Below, piece by piece: positions 1 to 6,467 of a stretch of 7,720 nt of DNA. Source of the DNA: a candidate division CSSED10-310 bacterium (GTDB taxonomy: Bacteria > CSSED10-310 > JAFGDC01); contig JAFGDC010000393.1 in NCBI GenBank assembly GCA_016932295.1, positions 1-7,720 of the forward strand, written 5' to 3'. How positions within the stretch are numbered: the first letter of the stretch is position 1; each line of letters opens with the position of its first letter. The translations under genes and the position numbers were made by a program. Below the pieces are notes generated by a model, which was given only the letters and a program-made list of their open reading frames with translations, searched no databases and was not told the DNA's origin.

Positions 1-691
1 CGGTGACGGCGATGCCGAGCATCACGGCCCGAGTATGGGTACAGAGGAGTGCCAGCGCCAGCAGCACTCCGGTCAGAGCCAGCAGGAGGCGGGGGAGAAA
101 TTTCTTAGCGGCGAAGATGAGCCCTGCGGTGAGAGGGATGAGCATCCCCAGATAGGCACCGAACAGAGTGGGTTGGCCGATGAAGCCGGCCGCCAGCCAG
201 CGACCGGTGTAATGGCTCTTCACGGGATTGAACAGGGGGTCCAGTCCATAATATTGGAAAATGCTGTACGCGGCGGAAAGAGCGCCAGGAACCAGGACGA
301 ACGGCATGAGCAACAGGACCCTGGGGCGTGTGCTGAACAAACCGGCGACGGCGAATCCGAAGCACAGGTGAAGCGTGAGCTGGACCAGGGGGAACCATCC
401 CAGGGCGGGATGGGTTCCATAGGCCAGGCTGAGGATGTTCCAGGTCAAGAACAGGAGCGCCGCGGTTACTTCCAGGCGGCGCTCATACAGCGCGGCGGCG
501 CCCCCAAGGCGAGCGCTGATCCACAGGCCGCAGATGGGCAGCATGGCCAACAAGGCGAACCACTCCTTGGGCTCCCTGAAGGGCCGCAGCGTCTTGTCAT
601 CGAACAGCAGAGGATCCACCACCGCTAGGAGCAGCACCAACGCGACAGCCAGCATTTCGAACATCCGGCCGAGTCGTTCGGAGGCGGTCAT
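1..691 (-). CDS. O-antigen ligase/polymerase-like membrane protein, 3' end cut by window edge
   Basis: An open frame of 230 codons runs from an ATG at 691 to the left edge with no stop, so the protein is partial. The translation is strongly hydrophobic, with about seven likely membrane helices (near residues 12-28, 43-62, 75-92, 100-119, 125-143, 173-195, 200-217). Around residues 169-190 it has a segment GFIGQPTLFGAYLGML, which resembles the conserved 'G-x-NPN-x-x-A-x-x-L' region of the Wzy_C/O-antigen ligase family. It is followed by THTRAVMLG (218-226), which resembles the family's 'SRG-x-x-LG' motif. Such inner-membrane proteins ligate or polymerise surface polysaccharide from undecaprenyl-linked donors. 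The large periplasmic loop with the catalytic residues would lie beyond the edge, so ligase cannot be told from polymerase. The start overlaps the stop of the upstream TPR gene (ATGA), and I see no strong Shine-Dalgarno sequence, which fits coupled translation. The family call is an inference from motif resemblance. Confidence 0.72.
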   Translation of the reverse strand, partial: MTASERLGRMFEMLAVALVLLLAVVDPLLFDDKTLRPFREPKEWFALLAMLPICGLWISARLGGAAALYERRLEVTAALLFLTWNILSLAYGTHPALGWFPLVQLTLHLCFGFAVAGLFSTRPRVLLLMPFVLVPGALSAAYSIFQYYGLDPLFNPVKSHYTGRWLAAGFIGQPTLFGAYLGMLIPLTAGLIFAAKKFLPRLLLALTGVLLALALLCTHTRAVMLGIAVT

Positions 692-1872
692 GGCGCAGGA
701 CTGCCCACCGGCGGCACTATCGCCGGAGCCACTGCCACGGGCAGATCGAGAGTTCGCGTCACACGACGGGTGACGGCGCGGTCGCCGGACTGCCATTGCG
801 CCGCCTCCGCCGGGATAAAATCTGGTTGCCTGGCCAGGGCAGCACGGTACAGGGCGGTAGCGCCGACACTATCACCGCGCGCCGCCGCCAACCGGCCGGC
901 GAGATACAGATCCATTACGGTGGCAGCGCCGGAATCCACCACGCCGGCCGTCACACCGGCTTTCAACGCCGTTTCCACCAGCAGTTGGCTGCAGTACCGG
1001 CGCAACGCTTCATCCGCCAGCTCGGGGAGCATCATTTTCAGTTCCTCCAGGAGATACCCAAGGGCATCCTCCGCCAGTACGTCGGTGGAGTACAGGAGGC
1101 ACTCATAGAGGCGCAGCGCCGCATTCCAGTGGCGCAGATGGACCAGGGCGCGGCCGCCCCAGAGCAGACCCAGCCGGTTGAACGGATCCGCCGCCAGGCC
1201 GGTGGAAATGTGCACCAGGGCATCCGCGGCATCCCCCCTCAGCAACCTGATCGCTCCCGCCAGGCAATACCTGTTGCCATCCAGGTGCTGATCTATACCG
1301 GGAGTGATCCCCGCCAGGTATGACTCGGCCTGCGAAAGGTCCCGTTCACAGAGGAACATTTCCCCCAAGGGTATCAACTGTTCCTCGGGGCACTCGGGTA
1401 TAGACGGCGCCGCATTGAACAGATCGACCGCCAGGGACAGCAACGCCTGTCCCTGCATCAAGAGAAGTTCCCTGTTGTCGCGGGCAAAACAGAGGCCGCG
1501 GGTCAAGGCGGCAAGCGCGCGATCGATCTGGCCCGTTCCGAGATACAACTGCCCGAGCACTTCATACAGGAGAAAGCTGTTGTAATAACCGGTCGCCGCC
1601 TCCAGCTCGACAATGCCGCGATCCGGCAACCCGCCGAGTCCCAACGCCTTGCCGAGGAGGAAGCGATATTCACCCTCGGAGGGCCGCAATCCGACAGCCC
1701 GCTGCAGGTCATCGATGGCACGGGCGGGATTGCCGACTTCCAGAAAGGATTGTCCTCTCGCCGCCAGCCGAGCCGCCGAGTACATCTTCACCACGCGAGG
1801 CAGGGGTAAAACAGCCAGCACCAGGATGGCAATCTGCAGAAGACTCTTCAGATTCCTGGCGCTGAAATTCAT
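688..1872 (-). CDS. Membrane-anchored TPR-repeat protein
   Basis: A 394-residue protein with one hydrophobic segment near residues 10-28 (a probable inner-membrane anchor or uncleaved signal). It is followed by helical repeats of tetratricopeptide type, clearest at about 31-65 (LAARGQSFLEVGNPARAIDD), 101-134 (LYEVLGQLYLGTGQIDRAL) and 320-353 (LYLAGRLAAARGDSVGATAL). The segments between look like more degenerate repeats, and the last 20 residues are rich in Pro, Ala and Val. TPR domains bind other proteins. There is no enzyme motif. A TTG at 1881 is also in frame, but the AAGGA at 1882-1886 lies 9 bases before the ATG at 1872 and abuts the TTG, so I chose the ATG. The stop overlaps the start of the O-antigen-ligase-like gene. 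Many members of that family carry their own TPR tail, so this protein may supply the TPR part as a separate partner. That role is inferred. Confidence 0.85.
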   Translation of the reverse strand: MNFSARNLKSLLQIAILVLAVLPLPRVVKMYSAARLAARGQSFLEVGNPARAIDDLQRAVGLRPSEGEYRFLLGKALGLGGLPDRGIVELEAATGYYNSFLLYEVLGQLYLGTGQIDRALAALTRGLCFARDNRELLLMQGQALLSLAVDLFNAAPSIPECPEEQLIPLGEMFLCERDLSQAESYLAGITPGIDQHLDGNRYCLAGAIRLLRGDAADALVHISTGLAADPFNRLGLLWGGRALVHLRHWNAALRLYECLLYSTDVLAEDALGYLLEELKMMLPELADEALRRYCSQLLVETALKAGVTAGVVDSGAATVMDLYLAGRLAAARGDSVGATALYRAALARQPDFIPAEAAQWQSGDRAVTRRVTRTLDLPVAVAPAIVPPVGSPAP

Positions 1873-1881
1873 GGTCGGCAA

Positions 1882-1886
1882 TCCTT
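1882..1886 (-). promoter_or_regulatory. Ribosome binding site deciding the start of the TPR gene
   Basis: The minus strand reads AAGGA here, preceded by a run of A. It sits 9 bases before the ATG at 1872 but directly touches the in-frame TTG at 1881, so it supports the ATG as the start. Confidence 0.6.
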
Positions 1887-1922
1887 TTTTATTATGCCAC
1901 GGTCAGTTATACTGTCTTCGAC

Positions 1923-1950
1923 ATTATAGTGAAGACCACAGGTAACGCAA
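1923..1950 (-). promoter_or_regulatory. Candidate sigma70-type promoter for the TPR/O-antigen-ligase-like pair
   Basis: On the minus strand a perfect TATAAT (1928 to 1923) lies 16 bases downstream of TTGCGT (1950 to 1945), a weak -35 that keeps the TTG. Transcription would start near 1915, leaving a leader of about 43 bases before the ATG at 1872. It overlaps the region just before the divergent response-regulator gene, so the two transcription units may interfere or be co-regulated. The assignment rests on hexamer matching only. Confidence 0.4.
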
Positions 1951-1970
1951 TGATGACGTCAGGTGAAGCC

Positions 1971-2957
1971 ATGAGTCACGGCAATCATGAAGAGCTTCAA
2001 GTGTACCGCTCGAGAGTCGAGGAAGAGCCGGATCCGGATGACCTGGTGCTGATCGTGGATGACAACGAGGACGACCTGCACCTGCTCAAGGTACTCCTCA
2101 TGCGGCACGATTACCAAGTCGTCACGGCCACCAACGGCGCCGAGGCGCTGGAGCGGATTCCGCTTCACAAGCCGGATCTGATACTGCTTGATCTGATCAT
2201 GCCATACATGGATGGAATCAAGACCTGTCGAATCATCAAGGCAAACTACGAAACCACCGCCACGCCCGTCATCATCATCTCCCATCGCGAATCCACCAAT
2301 GACATAGTAAAGGCTTTCGAAGCCGGCGCCGATGACTATATCACTAAACCCTTCAGACCGGCGGAACTGCTCGCCAGGCTCAGGGCGAACCTGCGACGTA
2401 CCAGTCGCGAAATCACCGCCAATCCGTTGACTCGGATTCCGGGGATAAATTTCCTCTACCACCAGGTCAGGGAGAGGCTGGCCAGAGGTGAAGATTTCAT
2501 CCTCGGCATCTGCGACATCGACAATTTCAAAGCCTACAACGACAGGTACGGATTTGAAGCCGGTGATCGTGTCATTCAGCATCTTGCCGATATGTTACGA
2601 ACACACATCGTCAGCAGCGATCCGGTCAACTGCCTCGCACATCTCGGCGGAGACGACTTCATCTTCCTCTGCCGCGACCAGAAGGTCCGGGAGATCTGTG
2701 AGGGACTCATCAAGGATTTCGACGAATTCATCCCGTCAATGTATAACGAAGAGGATCTGAAGCGAGGGTACATTCAGGCCATCAACCGTCAGGGTTCCAT
2801 CGAGTTTTTCCCAATCATGACCATTTCAGTCGGCCTGGCCGGCACCTTCGGAAGAACTTACAGCAAGCTGGCGGAACTGGCCGAAGAAGCCAATGAAGTC
2901 AAGCAGTTCCTCAAAAAGTCACCAACCAGCAGCTACCTGGTGAACAGGCGTAGGTGA
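1971..2957 (+). CDS. Response regulator with receiver domain and GGDEF-like (GGDDF) output domain
   Basis: A 328-residue protein from the ATG at 1971. The receiver domain (about 25-143) has the acidic pair D30-D31 in VDDNEDD, the phospho-acceptor D74 in LLDLIMPYMDG, S104 at the usual Thr/Ser switch position and K126 in DDYITKPF. The output domain (about 150-320) is of the diguanylate cyclase fold: CDIDNFKAYND (181-191) matches the metal/GTP-binding 'D-x-D-x-F-K-x-x-N-D' strand. The signature is GGDDF (226-230) instead of GGDEF/GGEEF. There is no RxxD inhibitory site at the usual place before it, and a stretch with YNEEDLKRGYI (258-267) is inserted before the last strands. I recall this variant as a recurrent family in which cyclase activity is uncertain, so it may make c-di-GMP or only bind nucleotide. 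No sensor kinase is visible in the window. In-frame starts also exist at 1929 (GTG), 1950 and 1953. I chose 1971 because AGGTGA at 1961-1966 is the best Shine-Dalgarno, and homology begins well after it. Confidence 0.92.
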   Translation: MSHGNHEELQVYRSRVEEEPDPDDLVLIVDDNEDDLHLLKVLLMRHDYQVVTATNGAEALERIPLHKPDLILLDLIMPYMDGIKTCRIIKANYETTATPVIIISHRESTNDIVKAFEAGADDYITKPFRPAELLARLRANLRRTSREITANPLTRIPGINFLYHQVRERLARGEDFILGICDIDNFKAYNDRYGFEAGDRVIQHLADMLRTHIVSSDPVNCLAHLGGDDFIFLCRDQKVREICEGLIKDFDEFIPSMYNEEDLKRGYIQAINRQGSIEFFPIMTISVGLAGTFGRTYSKLAELAEEANEVKQFLKKSPTSSYLVNRRR

Positions 2958-2978
2958 TGACGAGCACTCCCCGGCTGA

Positions 2979-4391
2979 ATGGGATCTGATCGAGCGGTTA
3001 TGTGGCAGGGCGACGATTCGAACGGTTCACGCATGGGTGAGAAGGATAACGGGAGGTCGATATCTTCCCGGCCTCGAGTGGCGGTGGCCACCGTCGGCTG
3101 CAAGGTAAACCAAAGCGAGACTGAGGGATGGACCACCGAACTGCTCGCCGCCGGTATTGAGCCGGTGCCGCCCGACCAACCGGCCGATGCGTTGCTCATC
3201 AATTCCTGTACCGTAACTCACCGGGCCGATCGGGACGTCCGCAGGCTGATCGCCAGATTTCACCGGCTCGCTCCCACAGCCCCTGTGTTCATCGCCGGCT
3301 GCCTGGCCGATGCCGATCCCGGACAGGCGCGCGACTTGCCCGGTGTGATGCGATTGGTGCTTCGCCATGAAAAAACTGAAGCAGTGCGCATCATGTCTGA
3401 GTTCGGTCTGCCGGCGCCGCCGGCATCCATTGCCCCCGCGACGAATTATTGGCCGCCTCCGCCAACGGCCGCTTCCAATCGCGGCAGAGCCTTTCTCAAG
3501 ATACAGGATGGCTGCGATTCGGCATGCACCTACTGCATCATCCCACGCGCCCGTGGCCGCCAACGATCACGATCGGAGGAAAGCATCCTCGCCGCCCTGC
3601 AGACGATGGAGGAACGCTTCTTCGGCGAGGTGCTCTTCACCGGTGTCCACCTGGGACGCTATGGTCATGACCTGGCTTCCCGCACCTCACTCGCAACCCT
3701 GCTTCACCGTGCGCTGGCCGCAACGACCACCATCCGGTTCAGACTCAGTTCGCTGGAAATCAACGAACTCACTCCGGAACTACTGGAACTCATGGCCACC
3801 GAACCTCGTATCTGCCCGCATCTCCATATTCCCCTGCAGAGCGGCAGCGAACGCATACTCCGCCTCATGCAACGCCCCTACAACCCCGGCGAGTATATCG
3901 CGCGAATGGAGCAAATCCAGTCCTCACTGCCAACCGCCGCCATCGGCACCGATGTGATGGTGGGTTTCCCCGGTGAGACGAACGAGGATTTTGCTGATTC
4001 TCTCAGGGTAGTCCAGGCGCTGCCCTTCACGTACGTTCATGTCTTCTCCTACTCGCCGCGGCCCATGACCCCCGCGGCGCGCCTCCCGGAACACGTCCCC
4101 CCCGGAACAGTAAAACTCCGCGCCGGCAAGCTGCGCGCCGAGGGAATGCGGAAAAGACAAGACTACATTCGGTCACAGGTAGATACACAACATGAAGCCG
4201 TGATCCTCGATGGCGGCCCATCGAACCACTCCACAAACCACTCCACAAACCACTCCACAGACCTGTACCGTGGGTTGACTGAAAATTACCTGGAGATCAC
4301 CATGGAGAAGTGCCGAACGGTCCGGCGCAGGCTGACGCGGGTGATCATCCGTGGCGTCGGCAACGGGCAGGTGTACGCGGAAGAGGTGTGA
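2979..4391 (+). CDS. mtaB: MtaB-like tRNA (N6-L-threonylcarbamoyladenosine(37)-C2)-methylthiotransferase
   Basis: A 470-residue radical-SAM enzyme of the MiaB/RimO/MtaB family. MtaB (YqeV) adds a methylthio group to t6A at position 37 of tRNAs reading ANN codons. The N-terminal UPF0004 domain shows its three cluster cysteines in VGCKVNQSE (C41), INSCTVT (C77) and AGCLAD (C108). The radical-SAM cluster is C179-x3-C183-x2-C186 in QDGCDSACTYCIIPRARG. This wording, with FLKIQDGC before it, matches the MtaB subgroup better than MiaB or RimO. HIPLQSGS and DVMVGFPGET (near 280 and 323) are further family motifs. The C-terminal 65 residues correspond to the TRAM-like RNA-binding region but hold a three-fold NHST repeat (416-427). 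The start is uncertain: ATGs at 2979, 3000 and 3033 are all in frame, none has a strong Shine-Dalgarno, and conservation starts only near residue 31. It lies 21 bases after the response regulator, so the two are probably cotranscribed. Confidence 0.92.
   Translation: MGSDRAVMWQGDDSNGSRMGEKDNGRSISSRPRVAVATVGCKVNQSETEGWTTELLAAGIEPVPPDQPADALLINSCTVTHRADRDVRRLIARFHRLAPTAPVFIAGCLADADPGQARDLPGVMRLVLRHEKTEAVRIMSEFGLPAPPASIAPATNYWPPPPTAASNRGRAFLKIQDGCDSACTYCIIPRARGRQRSRSEESILAALQTMEERFFGEVLFTGVHLGRYGHDLASRTSLATLLHRALAATTTIRFRLSSLEINELTPELLELMATEPRICPHLHIPLQSGSERILRLMQRPYNPGEYIARMEQIQSSLPTAAIGTDVMVGFPGETNEDFADSLRVVQALPFTYVHVFSYSPRPMTPAARLPEHVPPGTVKLRAGKLRAEGMRKRQDYIRSQVDTQHEAVILDGGPSNHSTNHSTNHSTDLYRGLTENYLEITMEKCRTVRRRLTRVIIRGVGNGQVYAEEV
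4224..4259 (+). repeat. In-frame triplicate 12-base tandem repeat within the mtaB-like gene
   Basis: Three perfect copies of AACCACTCCACA stand head to tail at 4224-4235, 4236-4247 and 4248-4259. The repeat begins on a codon boundary and encodes NHST three times (residues 416-427). Because the unit is 12 bases, gain or loss of copies keeps the frame. It sits in the C-terminal TRAM-like region, between VILDGGPS and DLYRGLTENY, probably in a surface loop between strands. Confidence 0.97.
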
Positions 4392-4499
4392 GCAGCAGCA
4401 GAGACCGGTCTGCCGCAGTATTCCGATCCATTCATCACCAGGACTCATCCGCCGGTCAGGACCATTCACCAGCGGTCGATCCACCGGAACAGGGATCGG
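4392..4499. other. Short convergent intergenic stretch without a clear terminator
   Basis: The mtaB-like gene and the small minus-strand ORF end tail to tail across 108 bases. The only structures I see are a 10-base palindrome AGACCGGTCT just after the mtaB-like stop and a 4-bp stem, CGGT/ACCG, close to the small ORF. Neither is followed by a T run on either strand, so no intrinsic terminator can be called. Confidence 0.4.
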
Positions 4500-4670
4500 T
4501 TACCTGCCCTGAAAAGGACGCTTGTTCTTCTTCTTGCCGCTCTTCTTCCGCTTGCCGTCGCCGCCGGTATTCTGCGTCGACATAACTTTTTCCAGCCAGC
4601 CGTAGGTCATCGGTCGGGAAGGATCAGTGAAAAGTTCAGCGGCTGCTCTGTTCCGGTCCGGTTTCGCCAT
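4500..4670 (-). CDS. Small lysine-rich protein of unknown function
   Basis: A 56-residue ORF that I do not recognise. The N-terminal two thirds (MAKPDRNRAAAELF..., then RPMTYGWLEKVMSTQ) could form a short amphipathic helix. The last 20 residues are very basic (KRKKSGKKKNKRPFQGR), as in small nucleic-acid- or ribosome-binding proteins. There is no signal peptide or membrane segment. The start is supported by AAAGGA ending 7 bases before the ATG at 4670, and a TTGACA-type promoter lies about 140 bases upstream on the same strand. The frame continues upstream to a TTG at 4745 that lacks a ribosome binding site, so I preferred the ATG. It faces the mtaB-like gene tail to tail. The basic tail, ribosome binding site and possible promoter argue for a real gene, but the short length leaves chance possible. 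Confidence 0.5.
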   Translation of the reverse strand: MAKPDRNRAAAELFTDPSRPMTYGWLEKVMSTQNTGGDGKRKKSGKKKNKRPFQGR

Positions 4671-5139
4671 GAATCGTTCCTTTACGGATTCGCGTTTCCA
4701 ACCAGGGGGAGAAAGGATCAGTGCCGGAGCATGTCTCCACCCCAACCGTCGAAATGCTTATGGTATAGTTCGTTCTTCGGGAGGCTCTCTGACCTGGATA
4801 ATCCGCATTCTTGATAGCTAAAACCCCACGAATTGTCAATAGGGGTATGGAAATTTCATCGATGAACGGCACGCCCGGTTGCAGGCCAAGTCCGCTCCAG
4901 GATGCAGCAGTGTGGTAATTCGGCATCGGTGAACCAGGCCGTCTGGAAAGACATCTTCCAGGAACCATCGTTCTGATGGCGGGATCACATCACGTTGGCG
5001 CGGCACCATCCATTTTTAAAAGGGAACTTTATACACAATGAAATCAATGGGTTGTGAGGATTGACATTCCCATACCCCACCCAACCGGAGCCACGGGCTG
5101 AAGCAACAAAACGGAAAACGGGTCGTTTCCAGAAGGAAC
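4671..5139. other. Gene-poor intergenic region
   Basis: About 470 bases between the small ORF and the end of the FadL-like gene, visibly more AT-rich than its flanks around 4795-4860 and 5010-5070. It holds the candidate promoter for the small ORF. It also holds a pair of near-identical boxes in inverted orientation: GGGGTATGGAAAT at 4842-4854 and ATTCCCATACCCC at 5066-5078. I see no convincing gene, RNA or mobile element. The open frames in it lack ribosome binding sites and look like unselected sequence. A weak stem (GGTTCC/GGAAAC on the minus strand, about 5122-5138) follows the FadL-like stop, but without a clean U tract. Confidence 0.5.
4811..4839 (-). promoter_or_regulatory. Candidate promoter upstream of the small lysine-rich ORF
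   Basis: On the minus strand a perfect TTGACA (4839 to 4834) is followed after exactly 17 bases by TATCAA (4816 to 4811), a four-of-six match to the -10 consensus. A transcript starting near 4804 would reach the ATG at 4670 after a leader of about 134 bases. Confidence 0.35.
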
Positions 5140-6423
5140 CTAGAAAGAAATCAGAATACCCATCCCAACCAGGCAGAACGAACCGGAAGCGGAGTAGGAT
5201 TCTCCGTGCAGTTCCGGATCATCCTTCCCCACCCTCGTGGTGGTGAGATCATGAAACTGACCAAAGGTTGTTATCGTCAGTCCATCCACCGCCAACCAGG
5301 CCGGCGCCGACAGTTGAAGAGCGGCGCCGGCGGACAGTATCCACCGGTCACAATCCACCAGGTTGGTGGCACCTGATTGCGTGGGCGCTGGTGAAGGAGC
5401 GGAGCGCAAGCCGGCGGAAACCATCCATACCCGACCCGGTCGAAAGTATGCTCCCAGCCGCCAGCCCCAGATATCTTCAAAAGCGGCGTGAGGAAATGCT
5501 TCGAAGAACGGCGGATTGGATTCGATGGGTTCCACCTCCACTTCCAACCGAGGATCCGCATAATCCGACCATTCTTCCCAACTCACCTCGCCGTTCACAC
5601 CACATTTCCCGCCAAGAGCCACGTTCCCTCCCATGGAGACCCGTCGTGGTTCGAAAAACAAGTTCCCCCAGATCCTCATGGGAATATCCAGATAATAGAT
5701 GCCGCCGATTTCGACCGCTGAAGTGGAACGCATCGACAAAGGAACCGACAGGCGGTCCCGGTAGGCGAGTCCCAGGGTGACGGCAGGCGCCGGCTGCCAG
5801 TTTACTCCTGCCGTCAGGCTGTATTCCGCCTTGACTTTCGAGGTGCCGCCTATGGTGCTGTAGTGAAAATCAGGGTCGTTCTCCAGCGGATCCTGGTAGT
5901 TGGAGATATACAAGTAGACCGGATTGTCCAGCTCCAGGCCGGTGATCATACGGAGCCCCAGACCCAGCCGCCAGCGATCGTTCACCCGAAAACCGATGCC
6001 TGCCGCCATCTGCACCACATCGAAGCGGTCATTGAATAGCGCCATTCGGGGCTCGGCGGGGGTTCTCACCGAAGTCTCCACGAGAGATCCGGATGGGACG
6101 TAGACACAGCATCCCAAACCCAGCCGGGACCCCACGCCGGTCATGAAGTGCAATGCCATTCCCGAGATGGTGTCATGTTCCGCCGGCCGGTCATGCAGTC
6201 TGATGTGTGCGGAAGAGGCGATACAGGTGAATTCGAGCGCCGAGTCGCCCACGCCCGCGAGGCCGGCAGGATTGTTATAGGTCGATGCAGGACCTTCGTC
6301 GACGGCGACCGGCACACCTCCCATAACCGCCGAGCCGGCGCCGAATTCATCGAACACGCCGCTGAAAACGATTCCAACCGGAAGTATCCAAACCACCACA
6401 ACCGCCGCCAAGGCTCTTTTCAC
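5140..6423 (-). CDS. FadL/OMPP1-family outer-membrane barrel protein
   Basis: A 427-residue protein that fits the FadL/TodX/OMPP1 family, outer-membrane channels for long-chain fatty acids and other hydrophobic compounds. Residues 1-22 form a signal peptide (VKRALAAVVVVWILPVGIVF, then SG). The mature N-terminus carries the family hallmark: FGAGSAVMGGVPVAVDEGPA and then STYNNPAGLA (about 47-56), the NPA region that plugs the FadL channel. The rest alternates polar and aromatic residues as in beta strands. It ends in GMGILISF with a terminal Phe, as recognised by the BAM assembly machinery. Length is in the normal FadL range. The start is the GTG at 6423: AGGAGG at 6430-6435 lies 6 bases before it, while the in-frame TTG at 6429 is too close. 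The substrate cannot be read from the sequence. The gene is probably monocistronic, as it is flanked by intergenic regions on both sides. Confidence 0.88.
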   Translation of the reverse strand: MKRALAAVVVVWILPVGIVFSGVFDEFGAGSAVMGGVPVAVDEGPASTYNNPAGLAGVGDSALEFTCIASSAHIRLHDRPAEHDTISGMALHFMTGVGSRLGLGCCVYVPSGSLVETSVRTPAEPRMALFNDRFDVVQMAAGIGFRVNDRWRLGLGLRMITGLELDNPVYLYISNYQDPLENDPDFHYSTIGGTSKVKAEYSLTAGVNWQPAPAVTLGLAYRDRLSVPLSMRSTSAVEIGGIYYLDIPMRIWGNLFFEPRRVSMGGNVALGGKCGVNGEVSWEEWSDYADPRLEVEVEPIESNPPFFEAFPHAAFEDIWGWRLGAYFRPGRVWMVSAGLRSAPSPAPTQSGATNLVDCDRWILSAGAALQLSAPAWLAVDGLTITTFGQFHDLTTTRVGKDDPELHGESYSASGSFCLVGMGILISF

Positions 6424-6429
6424 TGCCAA

Positions 6430-6435
6430 CCTCCT
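6430..6435 (-). promoter_or_regulatory. Strong ribosome binding site of the FadL-like gene
   Basis: The minus strand reads AGGAGG, a perfect Shine-Dalgarno core, 6 bases before the GTG at 6423. It excludes the in-frame TTG at 6429, which it touches, as the start. Confidence 0.8.
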
Positions 6436-6453
6436 GTGTGCAGGGCAAGTACT

Positions 6454-6467
6454 CTAGGTCATCCTAG
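6454..6467. promoter_or_regulatory. Inverted repeat in the leader of the FadL-like gene, possible operator
   Basis: CTAGG-TCAT-CCTAG is a perfect inverted repeat with 5-base arms and a 4-base centre. It ends 31 bases upstream of the GTG start. Dyads of this size can be repressor sites or small leader hairpins. Nothing in the window identifies the regulator. Confidence 0.3.

Noticed and set aside
35..628. 197-residue plus-strand open frame rich in Gln, Glu and Gly
   Set aside because: It is antisense to the O-antigen-ligase-like gene, whose hydrophobic helices and motifs are coherent; the Gln/Glu-rich composition is the usual mirror of Leu-rich membrane coding sequence.
1959..2582. 207-residue minus-strand open frame
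   Set aside because: It is the antisense of the receiver and GGDEF domains of the response regulator, which are unambiguous.
4636..4968. 110-residue minus-strand open frame in the gene-poor region
   Set aside because: It overlaps the small lysine-rich ORF in another frame, has no ribosome binding site before its start, and its composition (scattered Arg, Ser, Pro) looks like unselected sequence.
5061..5066. Plus-strand TTGACA as a promoter -35
   Set aside because: No -10-like hexamer lies 16-18 bases downstream, and no plus-strand gene follows.
5122..5138. Intrinsic terminator after the FadL-like gene
   Set aside because: The stem is only about four strong pairs with a mismatch, and the T-rich tract that follows is interrupted by Gs and Cs.
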